A DNA stretch of 64,000 nt, from contig NC_088318.1 of assembly GCF_910592395.1 (NCBI RefSeq), positions 18,352,349 through 18,416,348 of the forward strand, given 5' to 3'. Origin of the DNA: Lineus longissimus. Its lineage: Eukaryota; Nemertea; Pilidiophora; Heteronemertea; Lineidae. The position numbers were made by a program, and so were the translations under genes. Of this stretch, positions 22,802 through 42,300 are shown in pieces; position 1 is the first letter of the stretch; the number at the start of each line of letters is the position of its first letter. The notes under the pieces were generated by a model. It did not search any database, was not told the DNA's origin, and saw only the letters and a program-made list of their open reading frames with translations.

Positions 22802-24319
22802 TGGAGGCTGCAAAGTTACGATTTCATTTCATATAATGTTTTGTGAAATTCGGCATTAGTGAAGGACACTGCATGGACATGTATATCTTAAAAAGTTTGT
22901 TTGCCGCCCGATAACCCAAGGAATGAGATGATAGAGGTTCTCTGGTGCGGAAGTGCTCCGGTGCGTCATTGTTTGTGTATCTCACACATGTGCTAAACCC
23001 CTGGACAAAGGCCGGGATAAGTCCATGTCATATATTGTGTCAGCCACATTATGTACATAGGACCAGTGTGTTTACAGTATGGTCTACAGGTAGAAACCTC
23101 TTTAGTTAATCTGGTGCCTATGGATTTATCATGCTTTAACTATCTTAATCAGTGAATTGTACCAGGTGCAAAATGATTATATTTATTAAAATCTATTGAA
23201 ATTATTTACCTGTTCCTGTCATTTCCTGGTGTCCTTTTCTCTCTCAAGGAGCCGCGTAGCCCAGTGGTTTTTAAAAAACTTGCTTGATGAGCCACATCAC
23301 AGAGTTCTTTTCAAACACATCTGGCTACCGGTGCCATTGGAACAGATTTCAAGGCATGGATGAGACACAAGTCCAAGCATCAGTGCCAGCTCTGGGCGAT
23401 GGTGCACTGGGGGAACAACCCATCTTGAAGACAAGCATCAGTGCTAGCTCTGGGCGATGGTGCACTGGGGGAACAACCCATCTTGAAGACAAGCATCAGT
23501 GCCAGCTCTGGGTGATGGTGTACTGGGGGAACAACCCATCTTGAAGACAAGTATCAGTGCTAGCTCTGGGTGGTGGTGTATTGGGGGAACAACCCATCTT
23601 GAAGACAGATCAGTAGCTCTGGGCGTTGGTGTTACTGGTAAACCTATCTTGAAGACAAGCATCAGTACTGGCCCTGGGAAATGCTGTGATGGGGGAACAA
23701 TCCAACCTGAAGACATGCAAGTGCTAGGCAATAGTCTCGCACTAGCCAGTAGGGTGGACCCAGCTGGGGATGCTGTCAAACTTGCGTGATGCATGGCATG
23801 TCCTAGATTGGTGCCAAGATCAAACTACTAACAGTAGATACAAGAACCCATACATTGTTACGTAGTTGGAGACCTAGGGAAGGACTCCATGGCACATCCG
23901 AGGCAACGAGGTTTTGTGGAACACACCGTATAACACCTAGAATGACACCAAAACTAATGTGATCAATAGCACTTTATTTCATTCACATTTTTGCAGAAAT
24001 GATAAGACTACCAAGTGAGGTCATCAGTACCAGTAGTAGCATCAACAGTTCTTTCTTCCATGGTAATTTTGGCACAAAAGTCCATTTTCTCTATCTTGGC
24101 CCAGATGTTCTCTATCGACCACTGACAAAATAACCAGAGGACTATGTTTAACAACCCAGCACATGAGACAGCCATTCTTATATTTCAACTTCAAATCTTT
24201 ATTATCAATGACAGTACAAAGTAAAGAGACAACCCCATGAAGAGTTTATACAACTCCAATTTCTTATTTCTAATGCATAATATCACACATAACACAATCA
24301 CATCTAAGTCTCTTTCTCA
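22802..24319. other. Convergent intergenic region between TCF25 and AFG3L2
   Basis: Both genes end here. A plus-strand ATTAAA at 23185 and a minus-strand AATAAA (TTTATT at 24198-24203) are plausible poly(A) signals for TCF25 and AFG3L2. Between them lies the 58-bp minisatellite at 23360-23720. Nothing else is recognised. Confidence 0.55.
23360..23720. repeat. 58-bp minisatellite, about 6-7 copies
   Basis: The anchor TCTGGGCGATGGTGCACTGG recurs at 23391, 23449, 23507 and 23565 (exactly 58 bp apart), then less regularly to about 23720. Each unit contains GGGGGAACAACCCATCTTGA then AGACAAGCATCAGTGC. Related, more decayed units occur at 5350-5540. Open frames on both strands here are by-products of the repetition. 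Confidence 0.9.
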
Positions 24320-30669
<6,350 letters not shown>

Positions 30670-31051
30670 AATTTCTGGTCGAAAATCGTGTTTTATTTGG
30701 AAATTGTTCACGTTACATCATGCTCTTCTTCACATACAGAGCGAGTTGAGGGCACCGTCGATTCGAATGAAACGTTACGATTGTTATTTTGACATTATTC
30801 CGATAAAATAAGTAGATTAAAAAAGTTAGATAGTCAATTAGTACTCAGTTATGTTCAGTTGATATGAAGTCATGTCCAAATTACAGTGAAAATCGGATTT
30901 TGTAAAGGAAAAAGTTGATCGTTTATTGACAGCGCTCGATGCAGCCAGGCATGGATTGAGAATCCAGTGCATTGCAAGCAAAGTATTCTCCAAAGAATAT
31001 TCTTAATTTCTTCTTTGATTAGTTTTATAAGATACTGATATCTGACAGAAT
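30670..31051. promoter_or_regulatory. Divergent promoter region of AFG3L2 and NOP9
   Basis: The start codons of the two genes point away from each other with 382 bp between them, so both 5' untranslated regions and promoters must fit here unless non-coding first exons lie elsewhere. I see no TATA box at a fixed distance. The assignment rests on gene arrangement only. Confidence 0.4.
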
Positions 31052-34000
31052 ATGTCATTTAGTAACCGAGGTAGAGGAGGACGTGGTGGACGTGGACGAT
31101 CAGGCTTTGATCGGTCTTCAGAGAAGGGGAATCCAGGGTCACATTTTAGAACAGGTGTGCATGAGATTTTACACACACTCAGCAACACTCTGACTCTGTC
31201 TACAGGCTCAGCTGTTATCAGTCACTTAAACAACAGTACAGTGTAGGATCGAATAAACAGTGTGTACTGGGTATCTCCTAAACATGCTAAAGACCAGAGC
31301 TGTAGGCCTTCACTACAGCTACAGTAGCCTACAGCGAGTCGTCTCAGTTCGTGCACGTGGCGACGTGTAATCTACATGAGTCATGAACATAGATTGGCAT
31401 TGTAACATCCTGAAGGCATGCCACAGAACATATCTCGATCTTGGCTGATAATTACAGGTGCACCTAAGGCTACAGCGGCAGGAGTCTGTGTATGTAATGC
31501 TATCCCCAAATTTTTCAGATCCTGAGGAGAGAACAACCCCCAGAAGTGATTTAGATGACCAGACGTTAGGGTATTATAGAAGAGTCGCTGAAACTCTTGA
31601 GGAATTTGAAGGAAATGAAGAAGAAAAAGGTACTTGGCATTAGCAATCATTGATCATACTAAAAGCATAAGTTTACTTTCTGTGCAAAAAGACCATTAAA
31701 GAAGACCAAATCATAGGTTTTGAAAAGAAAAATAATGAATTGTTCGGATTGTGAACCATTGTTATGGCTTTCTTATAGTTTCATGTATAGTTACACCCAT
31801 TTTAGAGTCGTTTTTGTCTTGGGTATTGGAGAATGTACGAGAAGATTTGAGAGGGTATGAAGGCCATTTTGGGGGTCAGCAACTGCCATGAGAGCAGTAG
31901 CCTTGGTTAAGTTTAATTCCTGACTACCGGTATTTACAAATTTCAGATTTGTTTCTGAGCAATGTATTCAACCAGATGGAGACTGAAGCTGGAAAAGTGG
32001 CAAAAGACAAAACTGTCAGTCATATCGTTGAGAAACTGCTAAATTGCTGTGGTGAAAGACACTTGGTGTCATTCATGGGTGCCTTGGCTGAGCAGTGGAC
32101 CGATCTATGTACCAGTAAATTTGGTAGCCACATACTTCAGACTCTTTGTGAAAATATCTTCAAGACCTTGTGTGACAAAAAGAAGGATGCTGAAAAGAAA
32201 ACGAGGAAAAATCTTCTGCGTAATTTCGCTGCATTGTGCGGTGTGCTTTTGGAGAACTTTGATGAATTTGTGAAGAATATGTATGCCAGTCATATAGTAC
32301 GTGTCGCCATTGAGGTGTCTGGAGGGGTCAAGGTCGACGATAAGGTGCTTCGGAGTCGATTCTCAAGAGATCAAAGAAAGCAACATCAAGGTGAATTTCA
32401 GTTTTTTTGGCAAAATAAGTTTAATCAGAAATCTCTGTGGTCGGTCTTCATTGTGAAAAGCAGTCAGAAGTGTTTAATCAGTAGCTTTTCATACTTTTGA
32501 AAACTCGTACTTCTGCCAAACAGATTATGCGCGAGACTTCATCAAATCTGTGTACTGCCTGATTGTCCCTTTGAACAATTATTAGTTAATCGTCCTCAAA
32601 TCCTTTTCAGCACAAACTAAGGATGCTTCACTATCGATGTCGTATCAACCAACGCCAGAACTTCTAGAGATATTTGACGCTTTCAAAGACAAGATATTAG
32701 AAAGGGAGGACATAAATGGTTAGTATTCATTTGCTGCCTGCCGGCCATTATGCTTTGCAATCTGGGAAACAATTATGACAAAGAGCCTTTCCAAAGTCTC
32801 ATCGAGGTACGACTGATCTAGAAACAACAACATTTTGACGCTCCTGCCTTATTTCTCCATCATTGTCTCTTCTCTTTTCTAGATCTGGTCTACAGTCATA
32901 TATCAGGTCCAGTGCTACAGACCTTACTCTTGGTCACTGAGAAACAGAATCCAAAACTGTGCAAAAAATGCTGCAAGAAACTCATCAAAAAGCACGACGT
33001 ATTCGCCAAAACTAAAAAAGAACAACTTGCCCCAGGATATGAAATCGAGTAAGTACTTTAACCCTCGGGTTTCTTTCATTGGGAAGAATATGTGATACGC
33101 TTTGATCCCTCCTGTTGTTTTATAATTACTATGATTGACAGCCAGTTAAGTCAGTTAATTAAATCAACAGTAAGACAATGTTTTAGATCTAATGACTCGA
33201 TTATTTTGCAGCATTTCATGTGTTGTTTCACACGAGACCAGTTCCCATCTGGTGGACCTCCTTATTCACCTCGTGACAGCAGACGTCTTCAATGAACTGT
33301 TCACATCCCACTTCAAGGGAAAGCTGTTGGATTATTGTCTACATCACATTGGAAACTTTGTGATTCAGAAAATATTAGCGAGAGTGAACCAAGAACAGGT
33401 AAGCATAAATAATGTGTTGTTTACATATTTTGATTGTTAGGCAGCCTGATGTTCGGGTGTGTTTGCTCGCATCTGTAAGATTTTGACCTGACATGAATTG
33501 GGTTATCTTTTCCATACATCTCCTTCTACATCTATTTATGAATGGCACCAGTCTCCCTGTACCTGATATGAATTTGTCCCAATGGCATAGGGCTAGAAAG
33601 TACATCCTGGATATTGAATTTAGGTTTGGAGCGACAAGGGCAAAGAACCAGTGATTACTGGCTGAAAAAAGAACCTGAACCTAATCTACATTCCACCTGC
33701 CAAAGCATTGTTATTTCTGTATTTTCCTTAGTTTGAAGAGATATTTGATGAAATGAAATCACATATTGAAGACCTCCTGGCAAGCAACCGTGAAGGAGTC
33801 CTGGTCAAGCTGGCAGAGGCGGCAGTGCGACTTGGTACAAAGCAAGAGAAGTTCCTCAAGGTGTTGATGAAAGCGTTCCACTGCTACAAGCCCCCAGAGA
33901 GACAGAGTAAATGCGTCCACCTGATTGCCTCCATGTCCACTTATGAAATCTTCTATAAGTTGCCTCAGAGCGATGATGAAAAAGGGTCGGATAAGGAAGA

Positions 34001-35432
34001 TAAGAAGGAGGTTTGTACGTCTTGTCGGTTTTGTCAAGATGGTGACATCTGTCCCCAAGTCCGAATACAGAAATTCCCGAACATCAAGAATCGTCATTGC
34101 CTATTGACGTCATTTGTTCCACGTTCATTACTCAGTTCCCTGCAGTAACTTCTTCTCAATGAAATGTGAAGCATAACTTTTCATGCACATGCGACCTTGA
34201 CAAGAAACCAACTTTTCTGCAAATTTCTGTCTCTTTCCAGCCAGCCAAAAATACACCAGTACCCTTACTAACAGAGATCAACTACCATGGTGCAATGTTA
34301 CTTCAGCAGCTCGTACAGTTTGGTAACCCCAAGTTGCTGGTCTTGAGCTTTGTCGATCTTAAGCCAGTGGAAGTACGGAACATGGCGGCAGATCCTAAGG
34401 GAAATCATGTGATAGAGGCTTTACTGAAGAGTACCACAATCGGTGAGAAGACCAGGGATGTAGTCTATAATAAACTAAAGGTCAGTATGGTGTGTTACGT
34501 TTAGTGTTGTTTGAAAAATGGAATCGTTGATGATCATACAAGAGGGCTATCTTATGGGTATCAACGGTGTTTCAGAAAGACTTTTTAACTAACAACTTCA
34601 AGTAATTATGTCTCTTTTCAGGGCTGGTATGCTGACCTAGCGTGTGATAGAAGTGGAAGTCGGACGGTGGACGCCCTATGGAACCACGCCACCATCAAAC
34701 AGAAGACGATAATGGCCGAGGACTTGTCCAAGCATGAGGCCAGGCTGACCGGTGATAAATTCGGTAGCTTCGTGCATCGGAATTGTGGCCTGCATCACTT
34801 CATGTATCGGCGGAAAGACTGGCAGGAGATGCAGACAGGAGAGATAAGGAAGAGGAAACTCTTCCAGGATATCATTGGCAATGACAGTAGGTCGACTTCA
34901 TTTCTTTCAACTGAAACTAAGGTGTTGTCTTGTCACATCACATTGTTCTAGTATTGTTCAAGTCAGGAAGGCATCAATGTCTTAAAATATCATTTCCCTA
35001 CTGCCCTTTCAGCTGCTCCCAAACCAAAGAAGAGAAAGAAGGTGAAAGTGGAAGACAGTGAGGAAGAAGACTCAAGCCTGCTGATGAAGGATGAGGTGGG
35101 TGGTGACATATACGTAATGTTTCATCTCATTCCTTGTTAGTGCATCGTACACAGAGTGACCCGACTTTTATTCCATGCAAAATTGGCTGGTCTCTTCTGA
35201 CTTTGAGGCTTGGTTTGATTTCCGAGTCTCCTTCTCCAAGATGTCTTGCCAGCCCAGGCTCTATGTTAGTAGAAAAGGCTTACTGTTGTTCTCTCTTGAT
35301 CGATTTTCATACTTCTTTCAGGATTTTGAAAAACCCACTGCCATGTTTGAGAAAGCTTCAGGAAGTGTTTCTTCCAGTACCAAGGGTAAAGAAAGGACTA
35401 AAAAGAAGAAGAAATCGAAAAAGAGTGAATAG
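31052..35432 (+). CDS. NOP9: NOP9, Pumilio-repeat nucleolar protein
   Basis: NOP9 binds pre-rRNA near the ITS1 cleavage site and is needed for small ribosomal subunit maturation. I read 11 exons: 31052-31154, 31519-31629, 31947-32390, 32611-32718, 32883-33048, 33212-33398, 33732-34010, 34241-34480, 34622-34886, 35013-35095, 35322-35432. They join in frame to 2097 bp and 698 aa, somewhat longer than human NOP9 (636 aa). The N-terminus is Gly/Arg-rich (RGRGGRGGRGRSG). Landmarks matching the family are LGYYRRVAETLEEFE, Pumilio-type helices (SKFGSHILQTLCE, HHIGNFVIQKIL, DPKGNHVIEALL, DRSGSRTVDALW, DKFGSFVHRN) and RRKDWQEMQ near the end. The tail is Lys-rich (KKKKKSKKSE). Exon 1's donor (GTGTGC) is weak. 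PUM3 was considered, but its sequence does not fit. AATAAA at 35555-35560 is a good poly(A) signal. Confidence 0.93.
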
Positions 35433-36360
35433 CCTGGTATATTTTTGAACCAAATGGCTGCTTGAGCCAAGTGCTCAATGGAAACAGTGATTCCAGTGGT
35501 GTTCGGCCTTTTATCTCCTGCCTACATTTGTAAAGAAGTGTCGCAATTTTGCAGAATAAATCTTTCGGTACAAGATACATGTCATGTTTTTGTCTTGTGT
35601 AATATTTTCACTGCATTCTCCATTACATGGTGGCTGTGGTCTGTGATTGGATCAGTATCCTAGGATGGCCACCTCTCTTAAATTGCCCTTCATACCTGTC
35701 TTGATGACTTGTTATTCATGCACAAGTGGTCAGGTTACGTACGTCCATGAACATCCAGAACTATTGACCACGGAACCTCTGTCCAGAATGTGACAGTGTC
35801 CTTTAATAAAAGTTGTCCCCAAGGACTTGGTTGGACCATAGACAGGTTGGGAGAGAAGTCTTGGGGACCAGTGAAAGGTCAAGTTTTGTGGCCAGATGGT
35901 TTGATGGACAATGTCACAACCTCACCATAAGGAATTTCAGAGTGGGAAGGCTGACAACTTTCCGAGTACAATGAAGATACTGGGTCGGTTTCTTACCACG
36001 TGAGGTGATGACAAGAGCTCACTAGAATAATGAAGAGACAACATCTAAGGTATAACAAGACAGCTTTACAATGTATTCAAACACATTCATGTCCTTTCAA
36101 GAAGTAGCCTCTACTTTAACAGAACAAGAAATCGAACTATTCATGTCTTTGCTAAAGCCCAAGGCATAAACGAATGCCAAATACTTTTGACTGTCCAATC
36201 AAGTCTGATAAATGCACTCTGGTAGGATGATCCATTTCAAATGCAATAACTTTCAAGATGATCACATAGTGCATGATAGACCACTCATAAAACATATCCT
36301 CATGGTAAGTATTGTCTTTCAACTCGCATCGAAGCACCAACACTGCAGAATAGATGTGTC
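35433..36360. other. Convergent intergenic region between NOP9 and POLG
   Basis: It holds the 3' untranslated regions of both genes. AATAAA at 35555-35560 probably ends NOP9 transcripts. No additional exon or element is recognised. Confidence 0.55.
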
Positions 36361-39300
36361 CTATCCAGCTCTGTGAAATGCGTGATCTTCTGCTCCAGCG
36401 GCCTCATCTGCTATATCGTGGGTATCGTGGGTATTGTCCTTGACGTCAGGTTCGTTTGGCTCTTGAGGATCTAAGCACCCATTGTTGGTGATCTTTAGGA
36501 TGTCAAAAATATCACATGCTTCCCCTGAAAATGAAACAACACAGTGATTGCTCATGGATAGCATATGATGTGGGAAAACAAGACATCCACAAACCACTTG
36601 AGGAATGTTGGCCTCATGATGACCAAAACCTTGTACTGAAGATCACAATGGAGAAGCCTACGTACAACCAGCCTAAAGCGTCCTTCAACTTTCCAGACAT
36701 AATCAGGGACAATGTCACAATCAACCGATCACAACAGATTCATGAAATAGAATACTAAGGACAATGGCAAACAAAGCACATCTTTGTCAGTCAGTGAGAG
36801 CCGATACTGTGGTTGTGATCATCAATGCAGCCAAGGTCGCCCTGATCTGGAAATGGCATTATTCATACATGCATTACCTTCTGGGATGGAATAACCTCTG
36901 GCCAGTCCTCTTGGATTCGAGGGTGTCACACAGTCCAAGTTGACCTCCTTCCTCAAACACTTGTCCAAGTCGACTGCACTGAAGAAAGCCACAGACTGCA
37001 ATGAAAAACAATACAAATATAAAACACTAGAATATTTTGGGCTCAAATCTATGGGAGCAAGGTAACACCGTAATCATATCACAAAGCACAGTTATCTTTT
37101 GGAATTTGCTCAGGCATTTAGATGATTTCAAGACTCCTTTGAGTGACCTACCTGAGGTAAATCTCCCATATTCAGCTTGTGAGCAAACATGGATCGTGTC
37201 AGCAGGTTGGTGATCTGAAGTGCCAGAGCTGCTCGGAACCTGTCCTCACTCTTGACGAGATACCGCACCTCGTCATGGATACTGATGCAAAATCGCCCGC
37301 TTATCTTGTACTTGTCAAACATCCATCGCATGCTCACTAGCATCAGGTGAAGGTAGTCGACAGCAGAACTCTGGACAACCCAGTTGACACGGCTCGTTTT
37401 GAACTAAAAGAGGAACAGATGCAATGTTGACATTTTCACATTCTCAAATCAAATGCACTCCAATGCTTATGTTACATTAGTTGGACTGTCACATCTATGT
37501 ATGAAATTCCCCATTTAACAGTATTTTTGGTGTAGTTAGAGCAAACATCACATCTTATAATTGCACTCAAGTTATCAAGGCAAAGGGCTATCAAAATAAT
37601 ACTCACGTAACCTTTCACACTCTGAGACTCCAATGACTTGCTAATGGCACAATTAAGCACCGGCGTCTTCGGCTCATCAGACAACGCGATGCTCTCGAGC
37701 TTGTTAAACATCTCCGATTCACTGCAATAACAACGTCACAAAGACAACTAAAGGACTCTCAATTCCATAGCTTATTATCACACAGTTGCATTATTTTCCT
37801 TTCCAAGATTGCCATTTCATCTGGCCGGCCAATCTCAATGGAGCTGTAAACCAACTTCGGTTGGTGTCGACATACATGTATGATGACTTCATTGTCATTA
37901 CAACTTCTTCACAAACTTAAAATTAGTTTATCAACTTACGTTCCTCCAGCCCACTTGGCCTTCCTTTCTCCACTGTCAAGGGTTCTGGAAATGAAATGGG
38001 GTAAACCAGTATAATCAAATCATCGAGAGGGGTAATGTGGTCTAGTCATTGGCTGGACCTGACACTTTGCTTTTAACCTTGGGCAAGAGTGAGTGGCTAG
38101 TGATGAACTACTCCCAGACCAAAGACATCAGTTGAATTTTGCCACATTGGCATTCACCAGGCCAATAGAGAGACAAAAACAGAATCAAATCAATTTGACC
38201 TTAGCATAAACTGATCAAACTTCGGCAAATTGACCAGTCTAGTTGAACCATGAACTATCTATCATAAACTTACACAAACTGCCTTGTCCCTTTCGTAGCT
38301 TTGAACATCTTCTTTACATTGGCTTCAGCTTCTTTTGGAGTCAGACGATGGTTAAACTGAACAAGGAGCCTCTCAGCGAATGGTCGGCCTGCTCCGTAGA
38401 TCCTGCTGTAATTCACAACCTGAAATGAATTCAAACAGTCAGTATCCACCACTGATTTCTGCTGAAGACCAATCCATCTATCCAGGGAACCTGTGCCTAC
38501 CTTTGCATTGTCTCTGCTGATGCCCATGAGTTGGGCAGTCTTGCTATGAAGATCAGAGCCGTCACTTTTCTTCCCTTGGAGTGTCATCCATCCAAACGCT
38601 GTCGACCCTAAAGTAACCGAGATTTTTCATGAGAGCTATTTCTGTACTACATGTACAGCAGTCCATACATTCTACCTCTGCTTCTTCTGACTTAGATATG
38701 AACATCCATTTCTAAATATTGCTGTCATCACCAAGACGACTGTCTGTTCAAGGTCTCTGTGACTTCACCAATGTTTGACCTCAACATACATGTATGTTTC
38801 CTTCAAGCTTGTCTGTTATCTCTAACTTGTGAAAGCTGGCAAGATGACTTCTGGGGGCCGGTCAGCTCCTTGGCAAACCACTGGACTTCCAGAAAACTTC
38901 TCATTTGACCTACCGTGGATTTTCGTGTGGTAAGAATCACCCAAAATGGCGGCAATCCAGAGTTCCTGAGAATCAACATCTGCCCCTACGAAGTGATAAC
39001 CAGGAGGTGCCTGAATCATTGCCTTCAACTCACTGCCAATACGATCGGACTGAATGTACAGAAATGAAAAATAACTAGGGTCTACTACTGCCCAAACAGT
39101 AGGACAGACAGGTGCCATGCACACAGCCAAGTTAGGATGGAGACTACCCACAATCAAGAACAAATGCCAGGTTGGATTTCAAAATGTTTGCCTGACGTAA
39201 CTTCCAGATTGAGCTGTAAGATAAGTTTGAGGTAACTTTTACACTCATTTCAATACTGACGCTTTGGGTATCATACAAGTTTACTTACATAAGCATTACT

Positions 39301-42300
39301 GGCGGTCATCCAAGTTGGTTCAACAGCCCTGCGCGTCACAGTACCGGCAGTCACAACTCTTGGTAATATAGCACCATAGATTCCATTCTCATCATAATCT
39401 TCAGACCTTCAATGAAATACAAATAAACCATTACATTGCATTTAAAGACATGACGGGAGAGGCACTAGTGGCATCCCCCCATGGGAGGGCAGACATTGAG
39501 CTAGCATGTCACAAATAAAACGATTACCAGTAAGGGCAGGAACTACAAAGATGCCCTTCATTGTTTTTAATTAGAGGACCTCTAACTTACTGTTTTACTG
39601 CTTCTGGTAAATCCTTCTTCCTCAGCCAAACTGCCATCTGTTTCCTGAAAGAAATCCATCAACATCAATACTCTATTCTAAACTTCCTTTGTATCTCTTT
39701 CTAAGAGCAGATGGTCTTGGTAACTCCAACGAGACCATCATAGGTTATACTTTTCACTGATTAGAAGACATTTTACAAATGAAATTGAACCGGCATATTG
39801 AACAACAGCCAATTCTGCCGTCATATTCGGATTCAGACTATGAAATTGATCTCTCATATCCAGATCCTGACCAATCCTTTCATTAACTTGGGTGGAAAGT
39901 GCAGATAGAAATCTTACAGTGTTTACCTAATTCGGTCCCGGTTGTTGTTCCAGTAGGCACAGACTTTACTCAGCTTCAGCACCCGGGCTGCCTCCCCGGA
40001 ACAAGCCTTTAGAGTACCATCTTCTATCTTATTCAGAAACGTCTTGGACAGGGGATTGCCAACGTTCTTGTCAGTGCCATCCTAGAATAAGCCAACAAAA
40101 CTAAAACCACATAGTAGACATAATCTTCTTCTGAGCATTCAATGATTAAACAGGACAAGTGACGAGGTTAAGATGCCTTGGAGTTTAAGACGAGGTTGTA
40201 GGCCCCCCCCCCACTCACACTAAACCTTACTAGGTTATCAACCGAGCACAGACCTCACCTTGTGAGGAATCCTGAAGAACCACGATCCTAAGATGTTATC
40301 AGTCGTCTCATATGGCCCATCACCATTATGGAAAAACGGCTTCTCTCCAGAATCCTCGACTTTAAGATTCCTCCTCTTCATCCAATTGGCTTTCTTCTTC
40401 TGTATCTGATCTCGTGTCTTAGAATCGGCATTCTCTTCTTTCCATCTCTTTAAGTTTATCAACATATCTCTGAGCGAATCTGAGCTCTCATCCGTAATCT
40501 CCATAAGCAGGTTGTTCAGATTATTGGTAAAATGAGAGGTACTTGCTGACCCTGCTGCTGGAGAGTCACTATCAGAAGATGTCTTGTTCTTCTCAGCTTC
40601 TTCAATGACAGTCTTTGAGAATAATTTGTACAAAGACCTATAAAGGAATCACAAAACATTAACTGTGTATCTAGTAAAGTCAGTTGTTCTTTCAGGACTG
40701 AAGGACAGTCCACATCAGAAGAACATGTTAAAACCACATCAGGTTACACTCCCTGCCTGGACATAGACACTCAGCTACAGAGAACCAAAAGACAGTGAAG
40801 TGCAAAGAACGTCAGTTCTGTTATGAAACCAGACAAAACCACAGGTATCATAAGAAATGAAAGCCAGCAACTCACTTCACAGGGAATGCCGAAACGTCTT
40901 CAGCATTGACACCAGACATTATGAGATGCTCCAGTTTGGGATCGTTCCTCCCAGGGATGAGATAACCCCAGCCCAATGTCTCATCATAGTGAAGAGGGTA
41001 GCCATCCCAAGTTAAACGCAGGATCTTGGCCGTAGCTCGAGTAGCTGTGCTGATCTTGGATGGTCCTGGTATGTAGTTTTCATCGTTAGGCTTCAGACAG
41101 AGTTCACGGTACCATCTGTTAATAAGATTATAAAACGTGGTCAGATATCTGCACAATTTAGAAATTCATGTAATGCACTGAAGGCCTTAAACTGCAACTG
41201 CATTCTCTTTGGCTTTACTATTTGTTTTAAAGAGGAGACATCTGAACCAGGGAGATCTCACATTTGTGTCTCGGTCTGAAACAGAACATCCAGTCAAACA
41301 GACTGAGGTTGGAAATACAAAGTTGAAACTGAAACCTAAACTTACCCTGGATATCCGGGCATGTGAGGACGGGTTTTGTACAAGCTCTTTGATGTGTCCA
41401 GGACTTTCTGTAGCTTTTCTTCATCCGTCAACTTCTTTTCCTGAAAGAACAAAGAATAATGTAATGAAAAATAAAGGAGACATCATTCATACGTTCATGG
41501 ACACATCTTTAGTTGTAGACACAAAATTGGTGGAAAAATTAACAAAAGATTTGATGAGCACTGAATCCTACCTTCTCAGCTTTTTCTGCAGCGAGAACTT
41601 TAGCTGTTTTCTTGGGAGGTTTCTTGATTTTTATGTCCTTTGTTGACCAATCCAGGTCCCACAACCACGGGTCCTTTTTGAACCTGAAACAGAGTGACAT
41701 TCATGTGAGGGTAAGCAAGCAAGACTTATTGCTCTCTGTCCTCACTAGGGAGCTGGTAAAGGAAGATGCATCAATGAAGCTGATAACATGTCATTAACGC
41801 TACCAATAAAGTTAACTTACTGGTCGTTTTTAACAAGTGCCACAGCATCGTTGGCAGCCTTCATCAGCAGTAGCTTCAACTCCCGCTTGAAATCATTGAA
41901 CGTTGCCTCACTTTCTGCAATGTACTTCTCCCAGTTGTAATTGACAGGTAAATAGGCCGTCCCCATCTCCAGCATACCGGCGAAGGTGACAGGATGCTGA
42001 AATCTAGAAATAAAACATTGTCTTTAGCCGTAACAAGCTTTATCTACTCGATCAATCCCAGCTGTGGAAACGAAGTTCAAACATTCAAACAGTCAACAAC
42101 AAAGATTCATTTGAAGATTTTCCTCTCAGCTTTTTCCAGGGAATGGGTTGACTTTGTACTTGAACATACCTTTTGAAGAATTCCGGCCATAGTTTTTTGT
42201 GGACTTCATGAGTTGCTTTTACGTCATTGGCACAATATTCCATTAGTTCCTGAAAACAGATGTTACAGATCAAAACACTTCCAAAGTCAGAATCACTTTA

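Noticed and set aside
23444-23794. Repetitive proteins on both strands over the 58-bp minisatellite
   Set aside because: Frames follow the DNA repeat, and the same minisatellite is decayed and non-coding at 5350-5540.
31052-35432. PUM3 as the identity of the Pumilio-repeat gene
   Set aside because: The repeat order, the RRKDWQEMQ motif, the Gly/Arg N-terminus and the Lys-rich tail fit NOP9 and not PUM3.
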